Below are positions 1 to 8,613 of a DNA stretch of 64,000 nucleotides, in pieces. Both the position numbers and the translations under genes were made by a program. Source of the DNA: an uncultured Candidatus Melainabacteria bacterium (GTDB lineage Bacteria > Cyanobacteriota > Vampirovibrionia > Gastranaerophilales > Gastranaerophilaceae); assembly GCA_934667125.1 (NCBI GenBank), contig CAKULF010000002.1, positions 248,001 through 312,000 on the forward strand, given 5' to 3'. Numbering within the stretch: the first letter of the stretch is position 1; every line of letters starts with the position of its first letter. The notes under the pieces were generated by a model. That model saw nothing but the letters and a program-made list of their open reading frames with translations. It had not been told where the DNA came from and did not search any database.

Positions 1-56
1 ACGATATAAAACAAAAATTAAAAAACAAATGACAATAAAGAAAGGGTAAAAGTTAA

Positions 57-1481
57 ATGACACAAGCGTTATTTACAGCTATGACAGGGCTTAATGCCGG
101 AACAAATCAGTTAGGAGTGGTTTCAGATAATATTGCTAATATGAACACAACTGCTTACAAAACTTCTCGTGTAGATTTTCAAGATATTTGGTATCAAACA
201 AAAACTACAGGTACAAATTCAACTGCCGTATTGGGGGGTACTAACCCATATCAAATCGGTGTTGGCGTGCAATGTGCTTCAATTACAAAAGATTTTTCAG
301 CAGCCAATACAACCTCAACAGGAAGAAATACAGACCTTGCAATCACGGGCCCAGGGTGGTTTACTGTTCAAAATGGCGACGGTCAAACACTTTTAACTCG
401 TGATGGCACATTTTCTATGGATGAAAACGGATATTTATGTAATGCGCAAGGCTATAAATTGTTAGGTATGGATTCTGTAACTTCTTCAACAGGTTCAACC
501 ACTCCAATTAAAATCCCAACCGCTATTAAAGTTGTTGAAAATAATATGCCAAAAGCAGATTTTGCAAACTTAAAAGTTTCTCAATTAAACAATGCTGAAA
601 AAATCACCGCAGGCTCTGATAACACTCAAGCTAATTATGGTAAATTTCAAGTAGTAGTTAACGATGGAACTGCCGCTGCTCAAACAGTTGAAGTTGATTT
701 ATCAACAATTACCGATGACACTACAATGAACACAATAGTTACCTTAATTAACAACTCAGCAAACGGAAAATTCAGCGCTGAACTTGTTGATGGTGCTATC
801 AAATTTAGCGCAGCAAACGCTGGTGATTCTTTATCATTTAAAACAATGGCAGGCGGTTCAAACTTTGTAGCGCAAACCAACATTGCTTCTGTTATGCCAG
901 TGAGCGAAGGGGGCGTTAATACATATACAACAACTCCACTTGCTGTAACAGCAAAAATTTCAGAAGTTGACGATTATACAGACGAAACAACAAAATTATA
1001 CAAAAGCCTTTCATTTGGTAAAGATGGTATGATGACAGTTACATATTCAGACGGTTCTGTTTTAACTGTTCAAGCAGATCCTGACGGAAAATCAACATAT
1101 TTTAGCTATACAGATGCTAACGGTATAATTATTAATGATGACATCGGAAACACAGGAAAAGCGCCTTTGTATGTTGATCCTAACATTTTACAAAAAGCAA
1201 ATATGCAACTTCAAATTGTTAAAGTTACAAACGATTCCGGTCTTGTTGCAGCAGGAAGCAACTGTTACGAAGTAGGAGTAGACGCCGGTAAAGTTACATA
1301 TACAGCAGCAGGTATCAACGGAACAGGGCAAGTAGCTTCAGGAGCTTTAGAATCTTCAAACGTTGATTTAAGCCAACAATTTGCAAACATGATTTTGGCT
1401 CAAAGACTTGTACAAGCAAACTCTCAAGTATTCAACAAAGCAAACAATATACTTGAAACCCTTGTATATCTTGGTCAATAA
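57..1481 (+). CDS. flgE: Flagellar hook protein
   Basis: Builds the flagellar hook, the universal joint outside the outer membrane. The 474-residue product starts with the rod/hook N-terminal motif (SDNIANMNTTAYK, about residues 23-35) and ends with the matching C-terminal helix (SNVDLSQQFANMILAQRLV). Both ends are the family's axial-packing helices. The length suits FlgE rather than FlgG or FlgF (about 260). The middle 200-350 is Thr/Ser/Ala-rich, as in variable hook surface domains. An AAAGAAAGGG ribosome site lies about 10 bases before the ATG. It stands at the window edge, so upstream hook genes cannot be seen. Another hook-basal-body paralogue is the only real alternative. Confidence 0.88.
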   Translation: MTQALFTAMTGLNAGTNQLGVVSDNIANMNTTAYKTSRVDFQDIWYQTKTTGTNSTAVLGGTNPYQIGVGVQCASITKDFSAANTTSTGRNTDLAITGPGWFTVQNGDGQTLLTRDGTFSMDENGYLCNAQGYKLLGMDSVTSSTGSTTPIKIPTAIKVVENNMPKADFANLKVSQLNNAEKITAGSDNTQANYGKFQVVVNDGTAAAQTVEVDLSTITDDTTMNTIVTLINNSANGKFSAELVDGAIKFSAANAGDSLSFKTMAGGSNFVAQTNIASVMPVSEGGVNTYTTTPLAVTAKISEVDDYTDETTKLYKSLSFGKDGMMTVTYSDGSVLTVQADPDGKSTYFSYTDANGIIINDDIGNTGKAPLYVDPNILQKANMQLQIVKVTNDSGLVAAGSNCYEVGVDAGKVTYTAAGINGTGQVASGALESSNVDLSQQFANMILAQRLVQANSQVFNKANNILETLVYLGQ

Positions 1482-1515
1482 TAAATACTAATAACTTCTT
1501 ATTGTCAATAAAATA

Positions 1516-1546
1516 AAGCGTTTTCATTTCTTGGAAACGCTTTTTT
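1516..1546 (+). terminator. Rho-independent terminator after flgE
   Basis: Arms at 1517-1525 and 1533-1541 pair over 8-9 bp around a 7-base loop and are followed by a T-run. It separates flgE from recJ. Confidence 0.8.
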
Positions 1547-1550
1547 AGTG

Positions 1551-1556
1551 TATAAT
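1551..1556 (+). promoter_or_regulatory. -10 box for recJ
   Basis: A perfect TATAAT follows the flgE terminator and lies 17 bases before the recJ ATG. The -35 match (TTCTTG at 1528-1533) is poor and overlaps the terminator. The expected 5' leader is only about 10 bases. Confidence 0.5.
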
Positions 1557-1573
1557 CTTGTTGTGGTGAAAAT

Positions 1574-3931
1574 ATGAATTATAGAAAAATTAAAGTTAAA
1601 GAAACAAAAAACAATAAATCAATTTTGGATAGACTTTTATCCTTAAAAGACTTAACAGACGAAGAAAAAGAGAAGTTTTTAAATCCATCAAAAAAAGATT
1701 TTCTTTCTCCATATTTATTTTCGGATATGGAAAAAGCTAAAGAAAGAATATTTAAAGCAATTGAAAACAACGAAAAAATCCTTATTTGGGGCGATTTTGA
1801 CTGTGATGGCGTAACATCAAGCACAGTTTTATATAAAGCCTTAAAAGAATTGGGCGCAAACGTTATTAAATTCATTCCCGATAGATTGCTCCACGGTCAC
1901 GGGCTAAATTCTAAAGAATTAGTTAAATTAATTGCAACACAAAAAGTTAAACTTGTTATAACCGTTGATTGCGGAATTTCAAACATAACAGAGGTTAATC
2001 TTTTAAACGGTTTAAAAGTTGATATCATTATAACCGACCACCACACAACGGATATCGAGCTTCCAAAAGCTTATGCTATTATTAATCCTCAAGTTAAAGG
2101 GGCGATTAAAAGTGATGTTAAAATTGAAGATATTACATCCCTGACTTATAATTCAGGTTCAATTGTTGCTTATAAGCTTGCTATGGCTTTATTAGAGGAT
2201 AATTCTAATAATGATTTAAAAGATGAATTGCTTGTTATAGCGTCTTGCGGTGCTGTTGCAGATGTTGTTCCATTGTTAGGCGAAAACCGCTCTATAGTAA
2301 ACGAAGGGATAAAGCTCTTAAACGAAAAAGCTTTTAAATCTTCAAAGGCGATTTATACTTTATTAAGCAAAAATATTAAAGATAGGCAAATCACAAGCAC
2401 AGATATAGCTTTCATTTTAGCCCCAAGAATAAATGCAGTGGGCAGACTTTCCAATGCGCAATTGTCGTTTGATTTTTTAAACGAAGATAATGATGAAAAA
2501 TTGGATATAATTATTCAAAAACTTGATAATTTTAACGCTATTCGTCAAGCAAAATGCGCTGAAACGTATGACGAGGCTATTGAATATTTAAAAAATAATA
2601 AGGAAGAATTGAATTATCCTGCTACAATTTTAATTAACCCAAACTGGCATGTAGGAATTATCGGAATAGTTGCCGCAAGGCTTGTTGAGGACTTTAATAA
2701 GCCTTGCTTTTTAATGACTGTTGATGAAAACAATAATGCAAGATGTTCAATCAGAAGCAATGATAAGATTAATGTTTATAATGTTTTAAAGGAAAATCAA
2801 GAACTGTTCTTGGGTTTTGGCGGACATAAACTCGCAGGCGGATGTTCTTTTTCGCTTGATACAACAAAGTTTGAGGATGTTAAAAAAGCTCTTCTTAAAA
2901 CAATTGAAGAAACAAAAAATGATACAATCGACGATAACAGCTTATATTGCGATATTGAGCTTAACACAGACGACATTAACCTTGATTTAATTGAAACGAT
3001 TAACAAATTTGAACCGTTTGGACAGGAAAATGAGCCGCCGTTATGCGCTATGTTTGACGTTTATCTTGACGAATTTAAAACAATGGGAAAAGAAAACAAT
3101 CATCTTCGCTTTTCATTTTCAAAAGATAATAAGAAATTTACAGGCATGAAATGGCAAGAAAATAGCCTTGAAATTCCATTTGATACGAAGTGTGATATCG
3201 CTTTTTATCCAAGGTTAAACGTTTTTAACGACACAAAAAGCGTTCAATTTGAGATTGTTGATATTTTCGCTCCTTGCGTTGAAAATAAAAACAAAAAACA
3301 AACTCTTAAAATCTATGACCACAGAAAAAAAACGGGGATTTTCGAGGGCATTTGCGACTATTTAAAAAATGATAATCTTGATATTGTAATTTGGGCGAAA
3401 ACTCCCGCTACAAAAGAAAAATTATCGAAATATGAAAATATCAAAAACCATATTTTAAATGATAATGATATTCATAACGGTTTAATGTTTTTCGATTATC
3501 CAAGCAATATTGACGAAATGGAAGAAATTATAAGTTCGATTAAACCCAAAAAAATCCATTTTATGAACAGTTCAATCAACGAAAATTTGGAAGACTATAT
3601 CAAACAAATTAACGGAATGATTAAGTATTGCGCCAATAAATTAGATGGAAACCTTGATTTAACAAGGATGTCGCAAGCTCTTGGGGTTAGCATTAATTTT
3701 ATTCAACTAACTCTTGAAATACTTGAGAACCTTGACTCAGTTGAAATTTTAGACATTGATAAGATTAAATATCTTAAAACCTTTAGCTTTGAAGATTTTA
3801 AAAATAATTCACTATTTGAACTTTTGCAAAATGAATTTAGATTAATCATCGAATTTAAAAAGAACATTTTAAACTGTGAATTAGCTGAAATTGAAGAAAA
3901 ATGCCAAGAATTTTGCGCAGGTAAAATGTAA
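1574..3931 (+). CDS. recJ: Single-strand DNA exonuclease RecJ
   Basis: 5'-3' ssDNA exonuclease acting in RecF-pathway recombination, base excision and mismatch repair. The DHH phosphoesterase core is clear: GDFDCDG at 73-79, VDCGIS at 131-136 and DHH at 155-157 supply the metal-binding aspartates and histidines, and the DHHA1 motif GFGGHKLAGG is near 414-423. The product is 785 residues, longer than E. coli RecJ (577). The last 200 or so form an extra C-terminal region with a helical, HTH-like end, as in the long RecJ proteins of other phyla. It stands alone behind its own -10 box and is followed after 63 bases by fliN, so any coupling to motility genes is probably accidental. Confidence 0.93.
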   Translation: MNYRKIKVKETKNNKSILDRLLSLKDLTDEEKEKFLNPSKKDFLSPYLFSDMEKAKERIFKAIENNEKILIWGDFDCDGVTSSTVLYKALKELGANVIKFIPDRLLHGHGLNSKELVKLIATQKVKLVITVDCGISNITEVNLLNGLKVDIIITDHHTTDIELPKAYAIINPQVKGAIKSDVKIEDITSLTYNSGSIVAYKLAMALLEDNSNNDLKDELLVIASCGAVADVVPLLGENRSIVNEGIKLLNEKAFKSSKAIYTLLSKNIKDRQITSTDIAFILAPRINAVGRLSNAQLSFDFLNEDNDEKLDIIIQKLDNFNAIRQAKCAETYDEAIEYLKNNKEELNYPATILINPNWHVGIIGIVAARLVEDFNKPCFLMTVDENNNARCSIRSNDKINVYNVLKENQELFLGFGGHKLAGGCSFSLDTTKFEDVKKALLKTIEETKNDTIDDNSLYCDIELNTDDINLDLIETINKFEPFGQENEPPLCAMFDVYLDEFKTMGKENNHLRFSFSKDNKKFTGMKWQENSLEIPFDTKCDIAFYPRLNVFNDTKSVQFEIVDIFAPCVENKNKKQTLKIYDHRKKTGIFEGICDYLKNDNLDIVIWAKTPATKEKLSKYENIKNHILNDNDIHNGLMFFDYPSNIDEMEEIISSIKPKKIHFMNSSINENLEDYIKQINGMIKYCANKLDGNLDLTRMSQALGVSINFIQLTLEILENLDSVEILDIDKIKYLKTFSFEDFKNNSLFELLQNEFRLIIEFKKNILNCELAEIEEKCQEFCAGKM

Positions 3932-3994
3932 AAATTTGTAATAATTAGGTTCATTACAAAATGTATGATATAAATATATATTATAGGGGTAGTG

Positions 3995-4309
3995 ATGTCT
4001 GAAAATTTAACAAAAGATAGTGAATTGAATTTAAAAGATATTTCAAAAGTCGCTAATGTTGAAGTGACTCTTTGTGCTGAATTAGGCAAGGCACAGCTAT
4101 CTTTAAAAGACGTAATCGAATATGATAAAGGTTCCGTTATTCAATTGGATAAATTTATGAATGAACCTGTTAATGTATATGTTAATGATATTTTAATTGC
4201 AAAAGCTGAAATAGTTGCAATTGAAAACAGTTACGGAATTAAAATTGTCGAAATATTAGACGAAAACGCAATGAAAACGACGAAAAATGGCAAAATCAAT
4301 CAGATATAG
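3995..4309 (+). CDS. fliN: Flagellar C-ring protein FliN (single SpoA domain)
   Basis: The product is 104 residues, almost all one SpoA (surface presentation) domain. Conserved FliN features are visible: LGKAQLSLKDV, KGSVIQLDK, EPVNVYVNDILIAKAE and YGIKIVEI, in E. coli FliN order. FliN forms the base of the cytoplasmic C-ring and docks FliH during export. ATG 3995 is preferred over GTG 3992 because AGGGG at 3985-3989 then has proper spacing. The short N-terminus lacks the usual FliN leader. It sits far from the fliM-to-fliR operon and its 3' end overlaps the ThiF-like gene by 23 bases. Confidence 0.85.
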   Translation: MSENLTKDSELNLKDISKVANVEVTLCAELGKAQLSLKDVIEYDKGSVIQLDKFMNEPVNVYVNDILIAKAEIVAIENSYGIKIVEILDENAMKTTKNGKINQI

Positions 4310-5021
4310 AGAAAATATTGGTTTATATGGTTTAACCACAGAAGCCCAAGAAAAGCTCACAAGCGCAAAAGTACTTATTATGGGCGCAGGCGGCTTAGGT
4401 TCAAGCGTTATTATGAATTTAGTTGCTCTTGGGGTTGGTCAAATCAAAATTATAGATAAAGGCACCGTTAAAGAAGAAGAATTAAACAGACAAACTATCC
4501 ACAAATTTTCAAATATAGGCAGAGCCAAGGTTATTTCAGCTAAAGAATGGATTCAAGAATTTAACCACGACATCAAAGTTGAACTTGATAAGGTTGAATT
4601 AAACGAATTGAACTATTTTAACACAATAATGGGTTATGATATCATTATTGATTGCTTTAATTCGCTTGAAGAAAGATATATGTTGAATGAAATCGCCTTA
4701 AGACACAATAAAATCTTAATCCATGGCAATACAAACGGCTTTTGGGGACAAGTTACAACAATTGTTCCAAAACAAACGGGCTGCCTAAATTGTGTTCTTC
4801 AAAAACCTGTAACCTTTAAAAAAGAGGACAAAAAAGCAAGCTTGATTACTACGACAAATATTATCGGAAGCTTGCAAGCCCAAGAAGCACTCAAAGTCAT
4901 TACAGATACGGGCGAACCACTATTTAATAAACTTTTAGTTTACGACGGAACAAAAAACAAGTTTCAAATTGTTGAATACACAAAAAATATGGTATGTAAA
5001 AGCTGTAGCGAATATGTGTAA
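4287..5021 (+). CDS. ThiF/MoeB/HesA family E1-like adenylyltransferase
   Basis: Enzyme of the family that adenylates the C-terminal glycine of a small sulfur-carrier protein (ThiS, MoaD or similar). Nucleotide-binding GAGGLGS is at 33-39, the arginine-finger motif ELNRQ at 65-69, the adenylation aspartate D122 in IDCFNS, and a zinc site of two CxxC pairs (C166/C169, C237/C240). The length (244) fits MoeB or HesA without a rhodanese domain. No thiS, moaD or other cofactor gene is nearby, so the partner is unknown and no symbol is given. It overlaps fliN by 23 bases and is almost certainly translated with it. Confidence 0.85.
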   Translation: MAKSIRYRENIGLYGLTTEAQEKLTSAKVLIMGAGGLGSSVIMNLVALGVGQIKIIDKGTVKEEELNRQTIHKFSNIGRAKVISAKEWIQEFNHDIKVELDKVELNELNYFNTIMGYDIIIDCFNSLEERYMLNEIALRHNKILIHGNTNGFWGQVTTIVPKQTGCLNCVLQKPVTFKKEDKKASLITTTNIIGSLQAQEALKVITDTGEPLFNKLLVYDGTKNKFQIVEYTKNMVCKSCSEYV

Positions 5022-5027
5022 ACCTGC

Positions 5028-6035
5028 TTATCTTTCCAATGCTTTTTCTAATAAGCTATAGTACATAACAAAATTATCTAAATTAATGCTGCTTTTTGTT
5101 GTGCAATAGCGTCGTGCAAATTCTGCTTCGGTTGTATAGGCTTCTTTTTCGCCTTGAGCTTGCATAATGCAATATTTTTTTACAACGGGTCTTAATTCTT
5201 CAATTCTGCCTTGAGCTTTTAAGGTTAAATATAATTCTTTTAATTCAGGCAAAACGTTTTCGGCGCTTGATGTTTCAACTTGAGCACAAGCTAAATCGAA
5301 ACATTTATCAAATAAATTATTTACATATTTAGCATAATCGCCAAAATTTTTATATCCTAAATTTTTCAAAAAAGTTTTTTCATCAACATCTTGTTTTCTA
5401 GGCACAACATGCCCGTATCTCAAAATTTGACTCTTATCATATCCTGATAAATTTTTAAGTACAGCTTGCGTTTGCGCTGCATTATCAAAATAAGAAAAAA
5501 TCGAACCGCCAAAACCGCCAATCAATTCAGCCATTTTCTTGTCATTTGATGACATATCTCTTATTTGAGTCATAATATCGCCATTTAGCGCTTGCAAGGC
5601 GTGCGTGTATTCATGCGCAAGGTCTGAAGCATAAAAATAATCAGAATGTTCATTACCTTTTTCTTCGCTTAAATTTAGATATAAAACAGAATTAATTGGA
5701 GCAAAATCTTTTGAAATTTTATGAGTAAAGAAAGCATAATAGCTTGTTCCTTCTGTTTTTTGCAATTCGTCAATAGATTTAACTGATAATTCGGGGCATT
5801 CTTCTAATAATAAAGCCAAGGTTTCTTGTTTTGTTTTTCCGCTTTGCAATTGTTCTAAGGTTCTTTTCCCTAAATTATTAGCTTTTCTGACATTATCAGA
5901 ATTTGTTTTAATTTGGGGTTTACCTTGAAAAGAAACGCTATCATAAGCCAAGGGGGCTAATTTTACATAATTATTTTTTCGAGTATTAAAATTTATTTTA
6001 TTAAAACTTAGATTTTTTATAGAAGATAATTGCAT
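5028..6035 (-). CDS. Putative zinc metalloprotease-like protein (HEYTH)
   Basis: A HExxH zinc-protease motif is at 141-145 (HEYTH), preceded by a hydrophobic/Ala helix (YASDLA) as expected of a zincin active-site helix. A third zinc ligand cannot be assigned. The N-terminus (MQLSSIKNLSFNKINF then VSFQGKPQ) has no classical signal peptide but resembles the start of the HExxH protein at 20553-21785. It is convergent with the ThiF-like gene, leaving 6 bases between stops and no visible terminator. The family is not recognised, and substrate and location are unknown. Confidence 0.6.
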   Translation of the reverse strand: MQLSSIKNLSFNKINFNTRKNNYVKLAPLAYDSVSFQGKPQIKTNSDNVRKANNLGKRTLEQLQSGKTKQETLALLLEECPELSVKSIDELQKTEGTSYYAFFTHKISKDFAPINSVLYLNLSEEKGNEHSDYFYASDLAHEYTHALQALNGDIMTQIRDMSSNDKKMAELIGGFGGSIFSYFDNAAQTQAVLKNLSGYDKSQILRYGHVVPRKQDVDEKTFLKNLGYKNFGDYAKYVNNLFDKCFDLACAQVETSSAENVLPELKELYLTLKAQGRIEELRPVVKKYCIMQAQGEKEAYTTEAEFARRYCTTKSSINLDNFVMYYSLLEKALER

Positions 6036-6107
6036 TTAAAACACCCATTTAATTACACTTCTATATAAAAAATATGAATAATAAAATTTGCTATTTTTCA
6101 AAAAAAT

Positions 6108-7022
6108 TTACATAAAATTATTCATTTCAATATATTCAATAGCTTCTTCCATTGTGTTAAATGTTTGAATTGAATCATTCAAAAACACAAATTCCAAAGC
6201 TTTATAAATCTCTTCGCAAGGTTTAACAATTGCAAAAATGCCATTTTTAAGGCTTGTTGCCTTGAATACTTCCGAAAACAGATTAGCATATTTATCCGAA
6301 AAGATTTTAATATGTTCCAAATTGAAGATTATATTTGACTTTCCGCTCAAAACATTAGCGTTAACTTCTTTAATAATTTTATCAACATATTTTTCATTGT
6401 TAACTTTATAAAGCGTCAATGTGCAAATATTGTCGTTAACATAATATATTGAATATTCTTCGTTTGTAATTTTATTTGAAACATTTGAGATGAATTTTAG
6501 AATTTTTTCATGCCACAAAGGTTCTTTTGGAACAAATTCATCAATTTGCAATTTAAAGGCTTCTTGGATAATTTCTTGGTTATCTGTTCCTGAAATTGCA
6601 ATAATTTTGAAGTCTTTGTTTTCTTCGTTTTTAATTCTGTTCGCTTCTTGAATTAAATCGAAACCATCCTTATAATCAGGCATATACAAGTCCATTACAA
6701 GGAAATCAAATTGTTTTTTCTTAAATTCTGCAAAAGCTTCCTCTTTTGTTCTTGCAACATAAACATTCATGCCGATTTTTTCAAGCATTGTAGTAAGTTG
6801 ATAAATTGACATTTCAGTATCATCAACAATCAAAACGCTTGTAACATCAGCAGTGAAGAAACTAAGCGGATAGCTGTAAAAATTTAGTTTTCTTTCAATG
6901 TTGATTAATGCTCTTGACACTAATTGTTGCGGATTTTCCTCTGTATCTTCCGCTATTTCTATTCCTGATAATTTAAGCAAATCATCGAATTGCTCAATAC
7001 TTATATTTATTTCGTTTTCCAT
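6108..7022 (-). CDS. Response regulator with receiver and C-terminal STAS-like domain
   Basis: Residues 62-180 form a CheY-type receiver: acidic pair D67-D68, phosphoacceptor D111 in VMDLYMP, switch S144 and K166. Residues about 192-300 look like a STAS (anti-sigma-antagonist) fold, with an FNLEHIKIFSD strand-helix stretch and a closing helix EEAIEYIE. A 60-residue helical N-terminal segment precedes the receiver. No DNA-binding or enzymatic output domain is present, so the protein probably signals by protein contact, for example in a partner-switching cascade. No cognate kinase is adjacent; the soluble kinase at 18861-20561 is the only one in the window. Confidence 0.75.
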   Translation of the reverse strand: MENEINISIEQFDDLLKLSGIEIAEDTEENPQQLVSRALINIERKLNFYSYPLSFFTADVTSVLIVDDTEMSIYQLTTMLEKIGMNVYVARTKEEAFAEFKKKQFDFLVMDLYMPDYKDGFDLIQEANRIKNEENKDFKIIAISGTDNQEIIQEAFKLQIDEFVPKEPLWHEKILKFISNVSNKITNEEYSIYYVNDNICTLTLYKVNNEKYVDKIIKEVNANVLSGKSNIIFNLEHIKIFSDKYANLFSEVFKATSLKNGIFAIVKPCEEIYKALEFVFLNDSIQTFNTMEEAIEYIEMNNFM

Positions 7023-7060
7023 AACTTTGATTATACAATTAATTCCTTAAAAATGCTAGT

Positions 7061-7090
7061 AAAAAAGACGAAACTTTCGCTTCGTCTTTT
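7061..7090 (-). terminator. Terminator of the HU gene
   Basis: Arms 7063-7072 and 7081-7090 form a perfect 10-bp stem with an 8-base loop. Reading leftward it is followed by six T. It ends HU transcription 20 bases after the stop. Confidence 0.85.
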
Positions 7091-7110
7091 AATTTTATTT
7101 TTTCAAAAAA

Positions 7111-7389
7111 CTATTTTTTGTTTACTAATTCTTTGAATTTTTTACCTGCTGAGAAAGCTGGAACTGTTTTAGCAGCGATTTTAATTTCTTTACCTGTTTG
7201 AGGGTTTCTGCCAGTTCTAGCAGCTCTTTTTCTAGCTTCAAAAGTACCGAAACCAACTAAAGTAACTTTTTGTCCTTTAGCAACAGTTTTTTGTACAGTT
7301 TCTACTAAGCTATTTAATACTTCAGTTGCTTCTTTTTGAGTAACTTTAGCTTTTTTTGAAATTTCTTGTACTAATTCTTCTTTGTTCAT
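7111..7389 (-). CDS. hup: HU family nucleoid DNA-binding protein
   Basis: Small basic histone-like protein (92 residues) that bends and wraps DNA as a dimer. The diagnostic arm GFGTFEARKRAARTGRNP is at about 46-63, followed by GKEIKI and the lysine-rich end. The N-terminal helix pair MNKEELVQEISKKAK is typical. A GAAAGGGG ribosome site lies 9 bases upstream. It is a single-gene unit with its own strong promoter and terminator. HU and IHF alpha/beta are hard to separate by eye, but the arm matches HU. Confidence 0.95.
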   Translation of the reverse strand: MNKEELVQEISKKAKVTQKEATEVLNSLVETVQKTVAKGQKVTLVGFGTFEARKRAARTGRNPQTGKEIKIAAKTVPAFSAGKKFKELVNKK

Positions 7390-7419
7390 TATGAACCCCT
7401 TTCTATATCTCTTGAATAG

Positions 7420-7448
7420 ATTATATTGGTAAATAGTCTAGGTTGCAA
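7420..7448 (-). promoter_or_regulatory. Strong sigma-70-type promoter for hup
   Basis: On the minus strand: TTGCAA (7443-7448), a 17-base spacer, TATAAT (7420-7425). An A/T-tract lies directly upstream of the -35 box and may act as an UP element. Confidence 0.85.
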
Positions 7449-7509
7449 GCTTTTTTTTAAAAAAATATACAATTTTTAGAACAAATCGTCCATTTTTGCT
7501 ATTTTTTAG

Positions 7510-7515
7510 TATAAT
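7510..7515 (+). promoter_or_regulatory. -10 box placed for leaderless transcription
   Basis: TATAAT ends 8 bases before the ATG at 7524, leaving no room for a Shine-Dalgarno sequence. No good -35 is seen. Confidence 0.5.
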
Positions 7516-7523
7516 TTCTTTAT

Positions 7524-7874
7524 ATGGCGAAGAAATTTTTCCAACGTTGGTATGAAAAAAATGAATATCTAAAAGCATTCATGAACTTATTGCAAGATAT
7601 TCCTCTTGAACAACAGTGCGAAATTGCAGTTGATATTATTATAAAAGCTTCTAATATGATTGATAGGGATTATACGAAGATTATTCAAGAAGTTGCAACG
7701 TTTAATCCTAAAGATTTTAAAAGATGGTATGATAAAAACCCGAATATTCATCTTGCAATTGAATCTTTGAGGGATTTGACGGAAGAGCAGCGAGATATTA
7801 TTGTTCAAGAATTTACAGATAAAATTCTAAATTCGCACTATATTAAAATAGAAGGATTAGATGAAATTGAATAA
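7524..7874 (+). CDS. Helical two-repeat protein of unknown function
   Basis: The 116-residue product contains an internal duplication: FFQRWYEKNEYLKAFMNLLQ (5-24) recurs as FKRWYDKNPNIHLAIESLR (66-84), each followed by an acidic EQxxEI/EQRDII helix. Each unit is about 60 residues and predicted all-helical, with no signal peptide or membrane segment. It overlaps the SDR gene by 14 bases, so the two are probably co-translated. The family is not recognised. Confidence 0.75.
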   Translation: MAKKFFQRWYEKNEYLKAFMNLLQDIPLEQQCEIAVDIIIKASNMIDRDYTKIIQEVATFNPKDFKRWYDKNPNIHLAIESLRDLTEEQRDIIVQEFTDKILNSHYIKIEGLDEIE

Positions 7875-8571
7875 AAATGTCTTAATTACAGGTGCAAGCT
7901 CAGGAATTGGCGAGCAAATCGCAAAAAACCTTTCTAAAATGGGCTATAATCTTTTTTTAAGCGGAAGAAAAAAGCTTGATAATAATAACTATCTTTCTTT
8001 GGATATTTCTTCTTATAGCGCTTGTAAAACGCTATACAACAGCGCAAAAGAATATTTTAAAAATGATATTGATATTTTAATTAATTGCGCAGGGCAATAT
8101 ATTTATAAACCGATTGAAAAAATGAAAGAAGATGAGATTAATAATCTTATTGATATTAATTTTAAAGCCGGATACATCCTCTCTAGCCTTGTAATTGAGG
8201 ATATGAAGAAAAATAATTGGGGAAGAATTGTTAATATCGGTTCAATCTCTGGTTGCGTTGGGGAAAGTTATGCTACATTATATTCCGCAACAAAATCCGC
8301 TCTTGGCGGTTTAACAAAGGCTTTAGCTCTTGAAGTTGCACAAAATAATATAACAGTTAACCAAATCAACCCCGGATGGGTTAAAACTCCGCTTGTTGAA
8401 ACTTCTTTAAATAAGGAAGATATTCAAGAAGTGCTTGATGTTACTCCGCAAGGAAGATTTATTGAACCAAATGAAATAGCAAAGTTGGTTGAATATTTAA
8501 TTTCTGATGATGCAAAAGGTTTAACAGGGCAAAATATTAACCTTTGCGCAGGGCTTTCAATCGGCTGTTAA
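7861..8571 (+). CDS. Short-chain dehydrogenase/reductase, FabG-like
   Basis: NADPH-type SDR resembling 3-oxoacyl-ACP reductase. Rossmann motif TGASSGIG is at 10-17, NCAG (a variant of NNAG) at 75-78, catalytic serine near 128-130, and YxxxK at Y141/K145, followed by GGLTKALALE and the NQINPGWV loop. Length 236 is a little short for FabG (about 245). Fatty-acid synthesis is plausible, but no other fab or acp gene is nearby, so a different hydroxyl substrate cannot be excluded. It starts inside the preceding gene. Confidence 0.85.
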   Translation: MKLNKNVLITGASSGIGEQIAKNLSKMGYNLFLSGRKKLDNNNYLSLDISSYSACKTLYNSAKEYFKNDIDILINCAGQYIYKPIEKMKEDEINNLIDINFKAGYILSSLVIEDMKKNNWGRIVNIGSISGCVGESYATLYSATKSALGGLTKALALEVAQNNITVNQINPGWVKTPLVETSLNKEDIQEVLDVTPQGRFIEPNEIAKLVEYLISDDAKGLTGQNINLCAGLSIGC

Positions 8572-8580
8572 TTTTTATAG

Positions 8581-8586
8581 TATAAT
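8581..8586 (+). promoter_or_regulatory. -10 box for hisS
   Basis: TATAAT is followed by a 27-base leader holding AAGGAAGA at 8602-8608 before the ATG at 8614. No convincing -35 is present. Confidence 0.45.
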
Positions 8587-8613
8587 AATTAAGTAATTTT
8601 TAAGGAAGATGAA

